Virus record (IMG/VR): IMGVR_UViG_3300031784_000103
Coordinates: 1 to 35,762 of that record
DNA: 35,762 nt
Origin: a virus
Strand: one strand, 5' to 3'
This document shows, piece after piece, positions 1-8,600 of the stretch (its first letter is position 1; every line of letters starts with the position of its first letter). The translations under genes were made by a program, and so were the position numbers. A model generated the notes under the pieces. It ran no database searches. It was not told the DNA's origin and saw only the letters and a program-made list of their open reading frames with translations.

Positions 1-83
1 TACTTAGAGACAAACTCGTTGACTTTGCCATCTAGTAAATCATATGACCATTCAAGAACTTTAGATGTATGGTTACATTCCAC
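1..83 (-). CDS. 5' part of a small virion protein gene cut by the window edge
   Basis: The frame begins at a GTG at 83-81 that overlaps the TAG stop of the gene before it (TAGTG) and stays open to base 1, giving 27 full codons. If base 1 is joined to base 35762, the frame continues without a stop to the TAA at 35566-35564, for 93 residues in total. The product is soluble-looking and has no motif I recognise. Its position, between the capsid-proximal gene and the tail-fibre gene, suits a head-tail adaptor or neck role; that is inference. The ribosome binding site is weak, so translation probably depends on coupling. Confidence 0.6.
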   Translation of the reverse strand, partial: MECNHTSKVLEWSYDLLDGKVNEFVSK

Positions 84-403
84 TATGGCACCAACGTTAG
101 GTAATCGCTGTAGCCAGCGTCAATAAGGATCTGCGCTTCTGCGTTGGTAAGTGTATATGCGTGACCACCAAGGTAGTAGGCATCAGCATCTGCCAAGTCA
201 TCTTGACTAGGTGTTCTATTCTCTGTCACAGTTGTACCGTTAACGATAAGTGATACTCCACGTGGTACGTCTGTAAGCGATACTGGGATCGTTCCATCTA
301 CGCTACCGCCTGTGATACGTCGTCCTGCTAGGCGAGCATAGGGTTCAAAGTTGTTATCAACCCAAGTCTCGTTCTGCCAAGGTGTTACTAGCGTATATGC
401 CAT
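83..403 (-). CDS. Small virion protein following the major capsid gene (106 aa)
   Basis: The start is the ATG at 403, because a GGGAGGA ribosome binding site lies 6 bases upstream; a longer frame reaches 457 but would run through the capsid-gene hairpin. The product is rich in beta-forming residues, has no transmembrane segment and ends in an alanine-rich helix before a short hydrophobic tail. I recognise no family. It is next after the major capsid gene and overlaps the following gene by one base. Candidates are a capsid decoration protein or a head-completion/adaptor protein. Confidence 0.75.
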   Translation of the reverse strand: MAYTLVTPWQNETWVDNNFEPYARLAGRRITGGSVDGTIPVSLTDVPRGVSLIVNGTTVTENRTPSQDDLADADAYYLGGHAYTLTNAEAQILIDAGYSDYLTLVP

Positions 404-421
404 TTGATCCTCCCAAGTGAT

Positions 422-445
422 GGAGGCAGGTTTGACCCTGCCCCC
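422..445 (-). promoter_or_regulatory. Strand-specific hairpin after the major capsid gene
   Basis: Bases 422-430 pair with 437-445 around a 6-base loop. The third pair is A-C in plus-strand RNA but G-U in minus-strand RNA, so the full 9-bp stem forms only in the leftward transcript. There is no U-tract, so it is not a classical terminator. It lies between the capsid stop and the ribosome binding site of the next gene. It may protect the capsid message from 3' decay or lower transcription of the genes beyond. Confidence 0.6.
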
Positions 446-457
446 ACCGTTGCACAA

Positions 458-1387
458 TTAGTTGATTGAAGAAGCTGTCTCGATACGATACAGTGCTGCT
501 TCACGGAGGCGTGCAAAGCCACCCATATAGTACCAACCGATGGTACGGAAGCGACGAAGCGCATCAATCTCTGGTCCGATAACGGTAGAGATATCTTGTG
601 CCTGTGCTTCTGCAAGTGCTTCACGACCAGCAATAACAGCCTTGTAGACGTTAACTGATCCTGAGTTTGCAGCGAAAGGCACACGTGGTGTCTCTACTAC
701 AAATGCACCTTCGATTACGCCGACTGCACCAGCCACGAATGGTGTGCGATCTACGTACTGTGTCAATGCCTGGAATCCGCCGGTGCCTGATTCAGCACGG
801 AGGTCAGCTGCCTGACGTGGGTGTAGGTATGCTGCGTACAAATCATTGATACGTGGCACGGCCTTGTTTGTGCGGAGCTGTGTGACAGCCTCGCGGATAT
901 CTGCAACAGCCATAACCATTGAAGATGTGACTGTGTTTGTTGTTGTTGCTGTTCCTGCGTAGATGACGTTTGATCCACCTGTGAGGGTTGTAGCAACTAC
1001 AGAGTCAATAGAATCTGCTGCGTTGTAAGCGATGATGTCAGCAAGAGCTGAGTCAACATCGTTGAAAGAAGTAAGGTTCAACTTCTTTGTTGTTGTTACG
1101 GCTGAACCGTACTCGTTAAGAGTTACAGTAACCTGGTTAGGGTTGCCGAGAGCGATTGATGAAACATCTGACTCTTCTGTGAGAGTTGATGTTGCTTGTG
1201 CTAGGTCAGAGTAGATTGAGAATACTACTGATGCACCTGGCATTGCTTGCTGTACTGGCTTAACATCTGCGAGACCGCGCATAACAGGGATGCTACGAAG
1301 AGCCATACGAACGTATTGATCGTATGCTGTCTGTACGAGTGCAGTAATGTCAGCTGTACCAGTGATTGTACCGCCTGGTAGTGCCAT
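458..1387 (-). CDS. Major capsid protein, N4-gp56-like
   Basis: This 309-residue protein should form the capsid shell with an HK97-like fold. Features typical of the N4-gp56 major capsid group are visible: a Gly/Thr-rich start, a threonine-rich beta segment (about residues 85-105), a central alanine-rich helix, a segment near 185-195 with a histidine-proline-arginine and an aspartate-leucine-arginine, and a C-terminal part in which an arginine-rich helix leads to a tryptophan-tyrosine-tyrosine. It follows the scaffold gene, the usual order. The ATG has an AAAGG about 9 bases upstream. The neighbouring hairpin and strong codon use suit high expression. Confidence 0.88.
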   Translation of the reverse strand: MALPGGTITGTADITALVQTAYDQYVRMALRSIPVMRGLADVKPVQQAMPGASVVFSIYSDLAQATSTLTEESDVSSIALGNPNQVTVTLNEYGSAVTTTKKLNLTSFNDVDSALADIIAYNAADSIDSVVATTLTGGSNVIYAGTATTTNTVTSSMVMAVADIREAVTQLRTNKAVPRINDLYAAYLHPRQAADLRAESGTGGFQALTQYVDRTPFVAGAVGVIEGAFVVETPRVPFAANSGSVNVYKAVIAGREALAEAQAQDISTVIGPEIDALRRFRTIGWYYMGGFARLREAALYRIETASSIN

Positions 1388-1414
1388 TAGTGTTGCCTTT
1401 CGTTAGTGGTTAAA

Positions 1415-1885
1415 TTACATTCCCGACTCGGCAATAATAGAATCCAGTTCTTCTTTGCTGTTGGCGTTCATCAAGCGGCTCATAATGTCTTGTCCACGTT
1501 CAGGTGAAATACCTGCATTGGACGCAGCACTAAGTCGCTTGTATGCCGCAGCATCGGCTGGGTCTACATTTGCTGTTGCCTGGTTTTGCTCAAGATCAAT
1601 ACCGAAAACATCGGCATTTTCTGTGAGCCATTTAGACACAGACTCCTCTGAAGGGTCTATATCCTGTGGGATAAATGAAGCTATCTTCTGATTTACCCCG
1701 CGAGCTGCGAGGGTGTCCTTGATTGCTCGTTCACGCTGGCCCTTGGTCAAGGTTTCAAACTGGGAACGTAGTTCCTGTAGTTCTTTATCCTTTTGCTTTG
1801 CGGCTTTGCGTAGTTGTTTTACAAGGTCATTCGACGTATCGTTTGTGTAATCGTCGTCGTCATCCTCGTACTCGTAATTGGACAT
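1415..1885 (-). CDS. Capsid scaffolding protein
   Basis: The 156-residue product begins with a very acidic stretch (about residues 4-12), then has a Lys/Glu/Gln-rich coiled-coil region (about 22-58) and a helical C-terminus. This layout and the place directly before the major capsid gene are typical of phage scaffolds, which guide procapsid assembly and are then lost. GGGAGTGG precedes the ATG. No protease gene is recognisable nearby, so the scaffold may leave intact or be cut by a host protease. Confidence 0.8.
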   Translation of the reverse strand: MSNYEYEDDDDDYTNDTSNDLVKQLRKAAKQKDKELQELRSQFETLTKGQRERAIKDTLAARGVNQKIASFIPQDIDPSEESVSKWLTENADVFGIDLEQNQATANVDPADAAAYKRLSAASNAGISPERGQDIMSRLMNANSKEELDSIIAESGM

Positions 1886-1910
1886 AGTCCACTCCCTATC
1901 GTTAGTTGAT

Positions 1911-1973
1911 TTACGCGGGCCTCATATCCGTCTGGGGAAACGGTATGGCTCCCACTACTGGTATTGTTATCAC
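1911..1973 (-). CDS. Possible 20-residue microprotein
   Basis: In the 120-base gap between the internal-protein block and the scaffold gene a GTG-started frame of 20 codons ends at a TAA. The peptide is hydrophobic and proline-rich at first and ends in Asp-Met-Arg-Pro-Ala. The ribosome binding site is poor (GTGGA abutting the start). Coding potential is unproven; the gap may simply be a leader for the scaffold. Confidence 0.2.
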   Translation of the reverse strand: MITIPVVGAIPFPQTDMRPA

Positions 1974-2007
1974 TCCACTAGGCCAGTCGTTCTAGTGGCA
2001 GGCTTAT

Positions 2008-3294
2008 TTAGATTGAGCCAGCGCGTTCTCTGGCTAGTACTCCGCGACCAGATCTGCCACTAAATTCGGCTTTTTCTAGTTCGGTAAGTTGTTTAGTTTG
2101 TCTGATTGCTTCTGCTGAACCAAGCGTATTAAGTACTGCCTGTTCTGCTGTCTGTTGTGTGTAAGGATCTTGGTTATAGATTGAGGCAAGTTGTCCACCA
2201 CGAATAGAGGCTTCAGCAATAGTAGGCGCTGCCGCTTGATAGCGTGCTCCTGTGATGTTTTCACCAACAAGTGCTTCAGCACCCATCTTAGTTGCTTGCA
2301 AACCAGCAGCCCTCTGTGCCGCACCAATCTCAGAAGCACTTACCTTACGCTTAATATCAGATATAGCGTTACTTGGGTTAAGAACAAAATCAAGGAAATC
2401 GCCGTCATTAAGATCTGGGTAAAACTTCTTAGCAGTATCTAGGACCAACTTGTTTGCGTTAAGGACCTTCTGGCCTTCCATAATTCTTTCTTCAAAAGTA
2501 ATTGGATTTATGTTTTTGGCAATGGCATCTTCAAAGTATTGCTGAACCCCTAGTTCACCACGTGTGTAGTACTTCGCTGGTAATCCATAGTTCTGTGCAA
2601 TTTGCTGGTACTTATCTTCAAGACCTAAATAAGTTGCTTCGTCAATAGCTGCAAATCCATTAGCTACACGCTTAGCGTTAGCAGCAAAGCGCTTCTGGTA
2701 TGCCTTTGAATTACGCAGTGCTATGGTACGTTCAGACGCTGATTGGCTATTGATAATGCTCTGCTTAACATCTGATACTAGACTTCCTAAACCAAGTTTA
2801 TCAAACTCTGCATATAGAATATCGTAGGCTGATACACGTCCTGCTAAATTCTTTGCAGCAGCATCGGCAGTAGCAGCGGCAGCAGTGGCTTGAAGCGTAC
2901 CTTTTCTACGGATCTTTTCTGTTTTGTCATCATATACATCAATGATATCGCCAGTTGTTGGATCGGTGTAGGTAGAGATAATCTTTGGTTCTACGACTAC
3001 TTTTTTCTCTGGTATGAACTCTTCAGAAGCAGCGATTGGAACTGTTCCATCTTGTGCGACTCCATTGGCATCTACATCTACTGGTCCATTTACAGTCTGG
3101 ACTATACCTGCCGGAACCCAAGAATTTTCCATTTCAACTTGAACTGGGTTAACAGTTTCATTTACTTTAACTCCAGCAACAACTCCAGCACCTAGACCAC
3201 CAAGTGGTCCAACTTGTTTAATAGCATTTGCATTGGTTGCAGCCTTTGCTTTTGCTGCCATTTTTGCATCGTACATAGCGTCTTTTGATGCCAT
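2008..3294 (-). CDS. Probable internal virion (ejection-type) protein, 428 aa
   Basis: The N-terminus is rich in Ala/Lys and followed by a glycine-rich stretch (about 30-40), a beta-rich segment (50-125), then long alanine-rich helices to the end. About residues 215-300 resemble part of the 553-residue neighbour: both have a Tyr-Gly-Leu followed by a phenylalanine-glutamate helix and an Ile/Phe-Glu/Arg-rich helix. It lies in a four-gene block between portal and scaffold, with stops and starts almost touching. Short-tailed phages package such helix-rich proteins and eject them with the DNA; that role is inferred from position and composition. Confidence 0.6.
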   Translation of the reverse strand: MASKDAMYDAKMAAKAKAATNANAIKQVGPLGGLGAGVVAGVKVNETVNPVQVEMENSWVPAGIVQTVNGPVDVDANGVAQDGTVPIAASEEFIPEKKVVVEPKIISTYTDPTTGDIIDVYDDKTEKIRRKGTLQATAAAATADAAAKNLAGRVSAYDILYAEFDKLGLGSLVSDVKQSIINSQSASERTIALRNSKAYQKRFAANAKRVANGFAAIDEATYLGLEDKYQQIAQNYGLPAKYYTRGELGVQQYFEDAIAKNINPITFEERIMEGQKVLNANKLVLDTAKKFYPDLNDGDFLDFVLNPSNAISDIKRKVSASEIGAAQRAAGLQATKMGAEALVGENITGARYQAAAPTIAEASIRGGQLASIYNQDPYTQQTAEQAVLNTLGSAEAIRQTKQLTELEKAEFSGRSGRGVLARERAGSI

Positions 3295-3298
3295 TTAT

Positions 3299-4960
3299 TT
3301 ACCCCTGGAATCCAAAGTCACGTAGCACTTGAAGTGCTACATCTGATACTTCTTGCTTAGCATTTTCTGTATATTGCCAACGATTGTCTGCTTTAAGTTG
3401 CTTCTTAAAGTCATACAAATTCATATCGCCTTTATCGGTGATGGCACTACGAAGTAGTGGGTCATTAAGATCAATCTGGTCTGGATCACCAATCTCAAGT
3501 ACGTTAGCCATAGCTGTTCGGTAAGGCTTAAATACCTGATCCAAGTTATATCCCTGAGCCAGTAGGTCACGGACATACTGTGGCTGTCCTTGTGCTGCCA
3601 TCTTTCGTGCATCTGAGATGACTCGATTAACGTCAATCTTTCCTGTTGCGATTCCTTGTAGGACTTGGTCTACGCTAGATCCACCAGGGACAATATCTGC
3701 CAACTGGAACCCATTATTACGGGCAGCCTTTACCAATTCATTGTAGTTCTGAAGTGCTTGTCCTGAATAACCTTCGGTAGTTTTACCACCGATTGTTCCA
3801 GCTACTGCACGGATAGATGACGCTAGGAAGTCATCAATAAATGTTTCATCTTCTTCTTTGTTTGTAAGGTATATGTTTTCAGCAGCCTTACGAAGCGCAA
3901 CTGGATCTGATGCAGCAGCTGAACCAATTTTAACTGCACGATTTTCAAGCTGACGAACGATGGCTTCAATGTCCTGCTCGTATTGGGTGGTACCTTGTGC
4001 TCGACCACTCTCTTGCAGATCACGATAGTTGTAGTACTGAACAAAGCGATCTTTGATTCCTTTTGAGTTCTGCTTGTACCAAACATCGTTACGAATACGA
4101 CGAACAAATTCGTCATCCGTCATCTTGCTCTTTGGGTTTACATATTCTTCAAAGATTGTTCGTAGGCTATCAATGTTCTTAAATAGAGATTCAGATAGTC
4201 CGTACTTTTCTGCAATGTCCCTGACACCGGCTACCTTATCTACAGGAGGAAGTGCGTTAGGTCCGACCTCTACCTTTTCTGGTGCTTCTCCAGTAGCAGG
4301 TTTAATATCTGCAACTTTAATTACTTCTCCAGTAACTGGATTACGGGTAGTTGCTTCTGCCTTAACCTTTGGCTTTGCAGGAGTTTCTTTTGCAGGGCCT
4401 TGAATTGGAACTTCAGATGGTGTCTCTGCCATTACCTTTGGCGTAGATGGTGGAGTAACTCCAGTTTCAGGCTCATTAAATGTAGCAACCTTTTTGCCTA
4501 GGAGCTTTGCACGGGCAGAGACAAGAGACGCTGGACGCTTATTGATTGCTGTAAGTGCGCTTTGGTAGTCATCTACCAGTGCATCTATATCATCTCTAAT
4601 CTTTTGAGCATCATCACTTTCTGGATCAAGTTGAAGAGCAAGGGCTTCTTCTAATCTTGCATACTCACGTTCAATATCTTTGGCTTTTTCTTTACCTTTT
4701 TCTGAACGTTGTTCAGCAACAAAATCGCTTAATACTTTTTTTGCTTCTTTGAGTTCCTTTTGAAGATCCTCAATGATGGCTTCATCAACTTTAAGTTTTG
4801 CTAAAGACTTAGCGCGTAACTCTTCTGAATAATCAACACCTTGTGCAAACTTCTTGCTGGTTTTAATTCCGCGATTGACATATGCAATCCTATTTTCAAG
4901 ACGATTTACTTTGTCTTTAAGACGTTGTTCTTCATTTCTTTGGGTTGGCTGTAGTGGCAT
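3299..4960 (-). CDS. Probable internal virion protein with coiled-coil start, 553 aa
   Basis: Residues 8-150 are charged heptad-like helices (Lys/Glu/Arg-rich), residues 165-235 form a Pro/Thr/Val/Lys-rich linker, and the rest is helical and Asp/Asn/Gln-rich. No catalytic motif is visible. The ATG overlaps the stop of the upstream gene by one base. The coiled coil, flexible linker and helical body suit a virion-internal or portal-associated assembly protein. A tape-measure role is less likely because the gene lies before the capsid gene and tail-tube genes are absent. Confidence 0.6.
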   Translation of the reverse strand: MPLQPTQRNEEQRLKDKVNRLENRIAYVNRGIKTSKKFAQGVDYSEELRAKSLAKLKVDEAIIEDLQKELKEAKKVLSDFVAEQRSEKGKEKAKDIEREYARLEEALALQLDPESDDAQKIRDDIDALVDDYQSALTAINKRPASLVSARAKLLGKKVATFNEPETGVTPPSTPKVMAETPSEVPIQGPAKETPAKPKVKAEATTRNPVTGEVIKVADIKPATGEAPEKVEVGPNALPPVDKVAGVRDIAEKYGLSESLFKNIDSLRTIFEEYVNPKSKMTDDEFVRRIRNDVWYKQNSKGIKDRFVQYYNYRDLQESGRAQGTTQYEQDIEAIVRQLENRAVKIGSAAASDPVALRKAAENIYLTNKEEDETFIDDFLASSIRAVAGTIGGKTTEGYSGQALQNYNELVKAARNNGFQLADIVPGGSSVDQVLQGIATGKIDVNRVISDARKMAAQGQPQYVRDLLAQGYNLDQVFKPYRTAMANVLEIGDPDQIDLNDPLLRSAITDKGDMNLYDFKKQLKADNRWQYTENAKQEVSDVALQVLRDFGFQG

Positions 4961-5610
4961 TACTGTAGCCCTCCAAGTTCTCTTAGCAGTAACTCATTAG
5001 CGCTTTCAGCACGAGTCTTTTCTGCTGCTCCTGTTTGTGAAATCTTCTCTGTAATAAACTGCTCTTCGTTAATGCCACCTGTTTGTACTAGGTTTCCAGA
5101 TGCGTCATAGCGCTGAACGGTAGGGTTCTGCTTTTCAGCACGACGAATATCTTTTCTGGCTGCTTCTAATTCTTTGGCAGTTGGTCCGTATCCCGTAAGT
5201 TTCTGATATAACTTTGTTACAAGAGAATCAATGTCTGTGTCATTGGCAATATAAGTCTGGCTTATGGTTCTTGCTTTTCCGTCACCACCAGTTTCGCCAA
5301 AACTGATTTGTTCGTTTAAGAACTCATCGCGTCCTACTGGACGGATAGCAGCGATAGATAGACGATCTTCTTCTGCTCTATCCAAAGCCTTTTGGAAAGC
5401 AGGTGTATACTTAGTAGTTACAGGACCTTTATAGTATCCGGCAGACTTTAGGAGCTTAGAATATCCGCTGATAAGAGCAGGGCTTTTAGCAAGAGCCTTC
5501 TTAAAAGCACTATATTCGGTAAGTGATGTAGCAGTTGGGCTACCATCTTGCTGAACTTCTACCTCAGATTGTATCTTGGCTATGCCTTTACTTGTTCCTA
5601 CGCCAGCCAT
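4960..5610 (-). CDS. Small companion of the giant virion protein, 216 aa
   Basis: The product is helical and charged. A tyrosine/glycine-containing segment near residues 45-75 resembles a short peptidoglycan-binding-like turn-helix, but not strongly enough to call. Residues 135-165 are Lys/Arg/Glu-rich and the C-terminus is leucine-rich. Its ATG directly follows the stop of the 1559-residue gene and its stop overlaps the next start, so these genes are translated as a set. Function unknown; probably part of the same virion complex. Confidence 0.6.
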   Translation of the reverse strand: MAGVGTSKGIAKIQSEVEVQQDGSPTATSLTEYSAFKKALAKSPALISGYSKLLKSAGYYKGPVTTKYTPAFQKALDRAEEDRLSIAAIRPVGRDEFLNEQISFGETGGDGKARTISQTYIANDTDIDSLVTKLYQKLTGYGPTAKELEAARKDIRRAEKQNPTVQRYDASGNLVQTGGINEEQFITEKISQTGAAEKTRAESANELLLRELGGLQ

Positions 5611-8600
5611 TTAGTCTCCTAACAATCTACCAAAGAGCACGTTGTAGGCACTCTGTGTATTTTCGTTGTACGTTGCAAGTTCTCTCATTTTAAGAATAGT
5701 CTCTTCCTTATTCATAGTTGCAAGGAATTGGCTACCACCAAAGGTATCTAGTTCATCCTTTGTTGTCTTGTAATCGTTGTAAAGTTTAAGCATCTCACGA
5801 AGTTTATTTGCAACATCAGGTGAAGCTGCGAACGCTGACTTATTAGAAAGCATTTCCTGAAGGTCATTAAGAGCCTTCATACGCTCAATAGCCTTCTTGC
5901 CTCCTTGGGCAAGTTCTTCTTGAACTAATGGTCTACCTGCCTTGAAGGTTGTAGCCCAACCTTGGAACTCCTGACGAAGTTGTGAACGCTCGAAGTCTGT
6001 GCTTACTGCTTCAAGATTTGTTTCGTACTCGTTCTTCTTTTCGTAGTAAGTCTGCATATCTGCTGCTGTCTGTACTTCACGCAAGAAATCATCTACGCGC
6101 TTGTTCTGACGTAGACCCATATCGGTCATAGTCTTGTAAGCATCCCAAGAGTATCCGCCCTTGTGAGGGATAAGGAAGGCTGCTGCCTGTGGATAATCCT
6201 TGAACAACTTCTCGTTAGACTCTACAAAGTCGCCAGACTCCTGTGCATAACGGAAGTATGCAACAGTCGAACGGTCTGATTCAGAGATAGTAAATGGCAT
6301 TTGGTCTGGATAACGCTTGACCCATTCAGCCATAGCAGTATCGTAATCACCATACTTATCTAAAATTCCATACCAAGTCTGCTTGAATGATGCTTCACCA
6401 TTGTCGCGTACCCAGTCAGCCATATCAGACTTGAGCATTACCTGTGCTGTAGCAGGTGCTGTGAATCCGTAGATAACACGCATACCAAGGATACTCATTG
6501 TAGTATTCTTCAGTTGCAAACGGTACTTTTCCAAATCAGCTGCGCTGAATGGGACAGGCACCTTTTCTCCGTTAACAATCTTGTATTCCTGTTGTAGTCC
6601 GTGACCTGATGCCTCAAGATAAGTCATAGCCTTACGCATTGCTGATGCGTACTGACCATCACGCTCATCTTTGTTCATAGCAGAGTAGATACGGTTTACG
6701 TGTGCTGGCAAGAAAGCAGAAACCATTGGTTGATCTTCTGCATACTTACCTAAAAGTGTAGTTGTAATGCGGTCTGCTGCACCTGGGTTGAATATATTCA
6801 CTAGGTTTGCTGCAACTTTGATCGAGAATCCAGATAAAGGACCGGCAAGAGTAGGGATAGCAGACTCTGGATTAAGCGAAGGTGTAATCATCTTCAACTT
6901 AGCGCCAAACTCTACAGGGAAAGGTACCTTAAACTCTGCTGGTACACCTAACGCTGCCATTGTAGTCTGAACTGCCTTGTAAACATACTGAGTTCCTGGG
7001 TATAGGAAGTATGGCTCACCTTGATCGTCGTACTGAACCCAACCTGAGTGTGTTACGCCCTCATAAGTAAGGCTTGCTCTAACGATTGCCTCTGGGTTGT
7101 AGCGTACAACGCGATAAACACGACGATAGAAGTCCTCAGTAGCACGATAGAAGCGTGCAAAGTTACGAATACCAAAGGCTAACTGTGTCTGAACCGCAGG
7201 ATTATCTACATAAGCAAGGGTTTGTAGACGTGCTCGATCTTCTGCGATCTCTGCAAGTTTATATTTAGCGTTTTCTGTAGCACGTTCTAGTGCTTTAGGA
7301 GCTGTAATACCTTTAGTATGTGAAGCAATGAAGGCATCTTCAAAACCAGTGCTCTTGAAGTCTTTACGAATCTTAATCATCTCAGAAAGAACCATAGGTT
7401 CACGTGAGAAACGGGCATTAGCGTTACCTAACCAGTCCCAACCCCACTCCATAAAGGATGTGGCATAGTTACCTGTATCGGTAATAGGTACTAACTGTGG
7501 TCCAACGATGTAGGTTGGTACATCTGCCTCTGCTTTAGGTAAATCATCTAGTCCAAGTTTACCAGTGACACGGTATTCCCCAAGTTCATCATCAAATGAA
7601 CGCACCTTTGAGAGAAGATTTTGGTTGATCTTGCCATCTTTCTTAACAAAGAGTTGTTTTGCTGCATCATAGATGCGCTTTGCGTGCTCTTCTCTGGAAA
7701 TTCCACGCTCTTCCATACGGAAGGCTGATACCAACTTAGAGTTTTTAGGATCATTAAGCCAGTTAGCAATCTTTGCAACTGCTGCTGCTTCTCCTGCTGC
7801 ATCATCTGCTAGGTTAGCAACTGCAATACGACCTAACTTGTCGTTTGAGTAGTAACCAATGCGATAAATCCAAGATACTTGGTTTGCTTCGTTAGCCAAT
7901 GGAGCCATCTGGGTATATCCAGCCTTGCCTCTGGCAAGAGCAGTATTACCCTTTGGTAGATCATAAGATAGTTCTGCTGTGCGAACCTTGTTTTTACGAG
8001 TAAAGTTAACGGTACGTGTGTAAGCATCCATTCCGGTAAAGGCATTTTTGCTACCTTCGACAACATCCATAAGAGCATTGTCTAGGTCGCCGTACTTGAT
8101 CTGATCGGCTAGTGCCAAACGATCTTCTTTAGTAAATCTTCCAAGCCCTGTGCTTTCATAGAAACGGGCCATCTTGCCTTCATTAAGAGCGTTAGCTGTA
8201 ATCTCACGGATCTTCTTAATATCTCCGTCTGCTGCTTTAATCAAAGCTCCGTAGTTCTTTGCTTCTCTTTTATTGATAAAGCGCATAACTGAACCAAGTG
8301 AGTTTGCGCTTGCCTTGTCAAATTTACTTAAACCTTCTTCAACTTGACGTGCTGTGCGTAGACGGGTTGATAAACCACGTGCTTTAGCCAAACCATATGG
8401 TGACTCACCAATAGCAAGGTGTACAAGTAGATCTTCTGTTGCGTTACGGATAGCATAACGTGGACCGGCAAGGGTTGCAAATGACCATAGGCTTGTCATC
8501 TTCTCTACCCATTCAGAGTGTGCCAAACCGAACAAACGCTGGACAAGCCCTGAACGAGCTGCTCCTCTATCAATATCTCGGACACTAAGTGTGGTCACGT

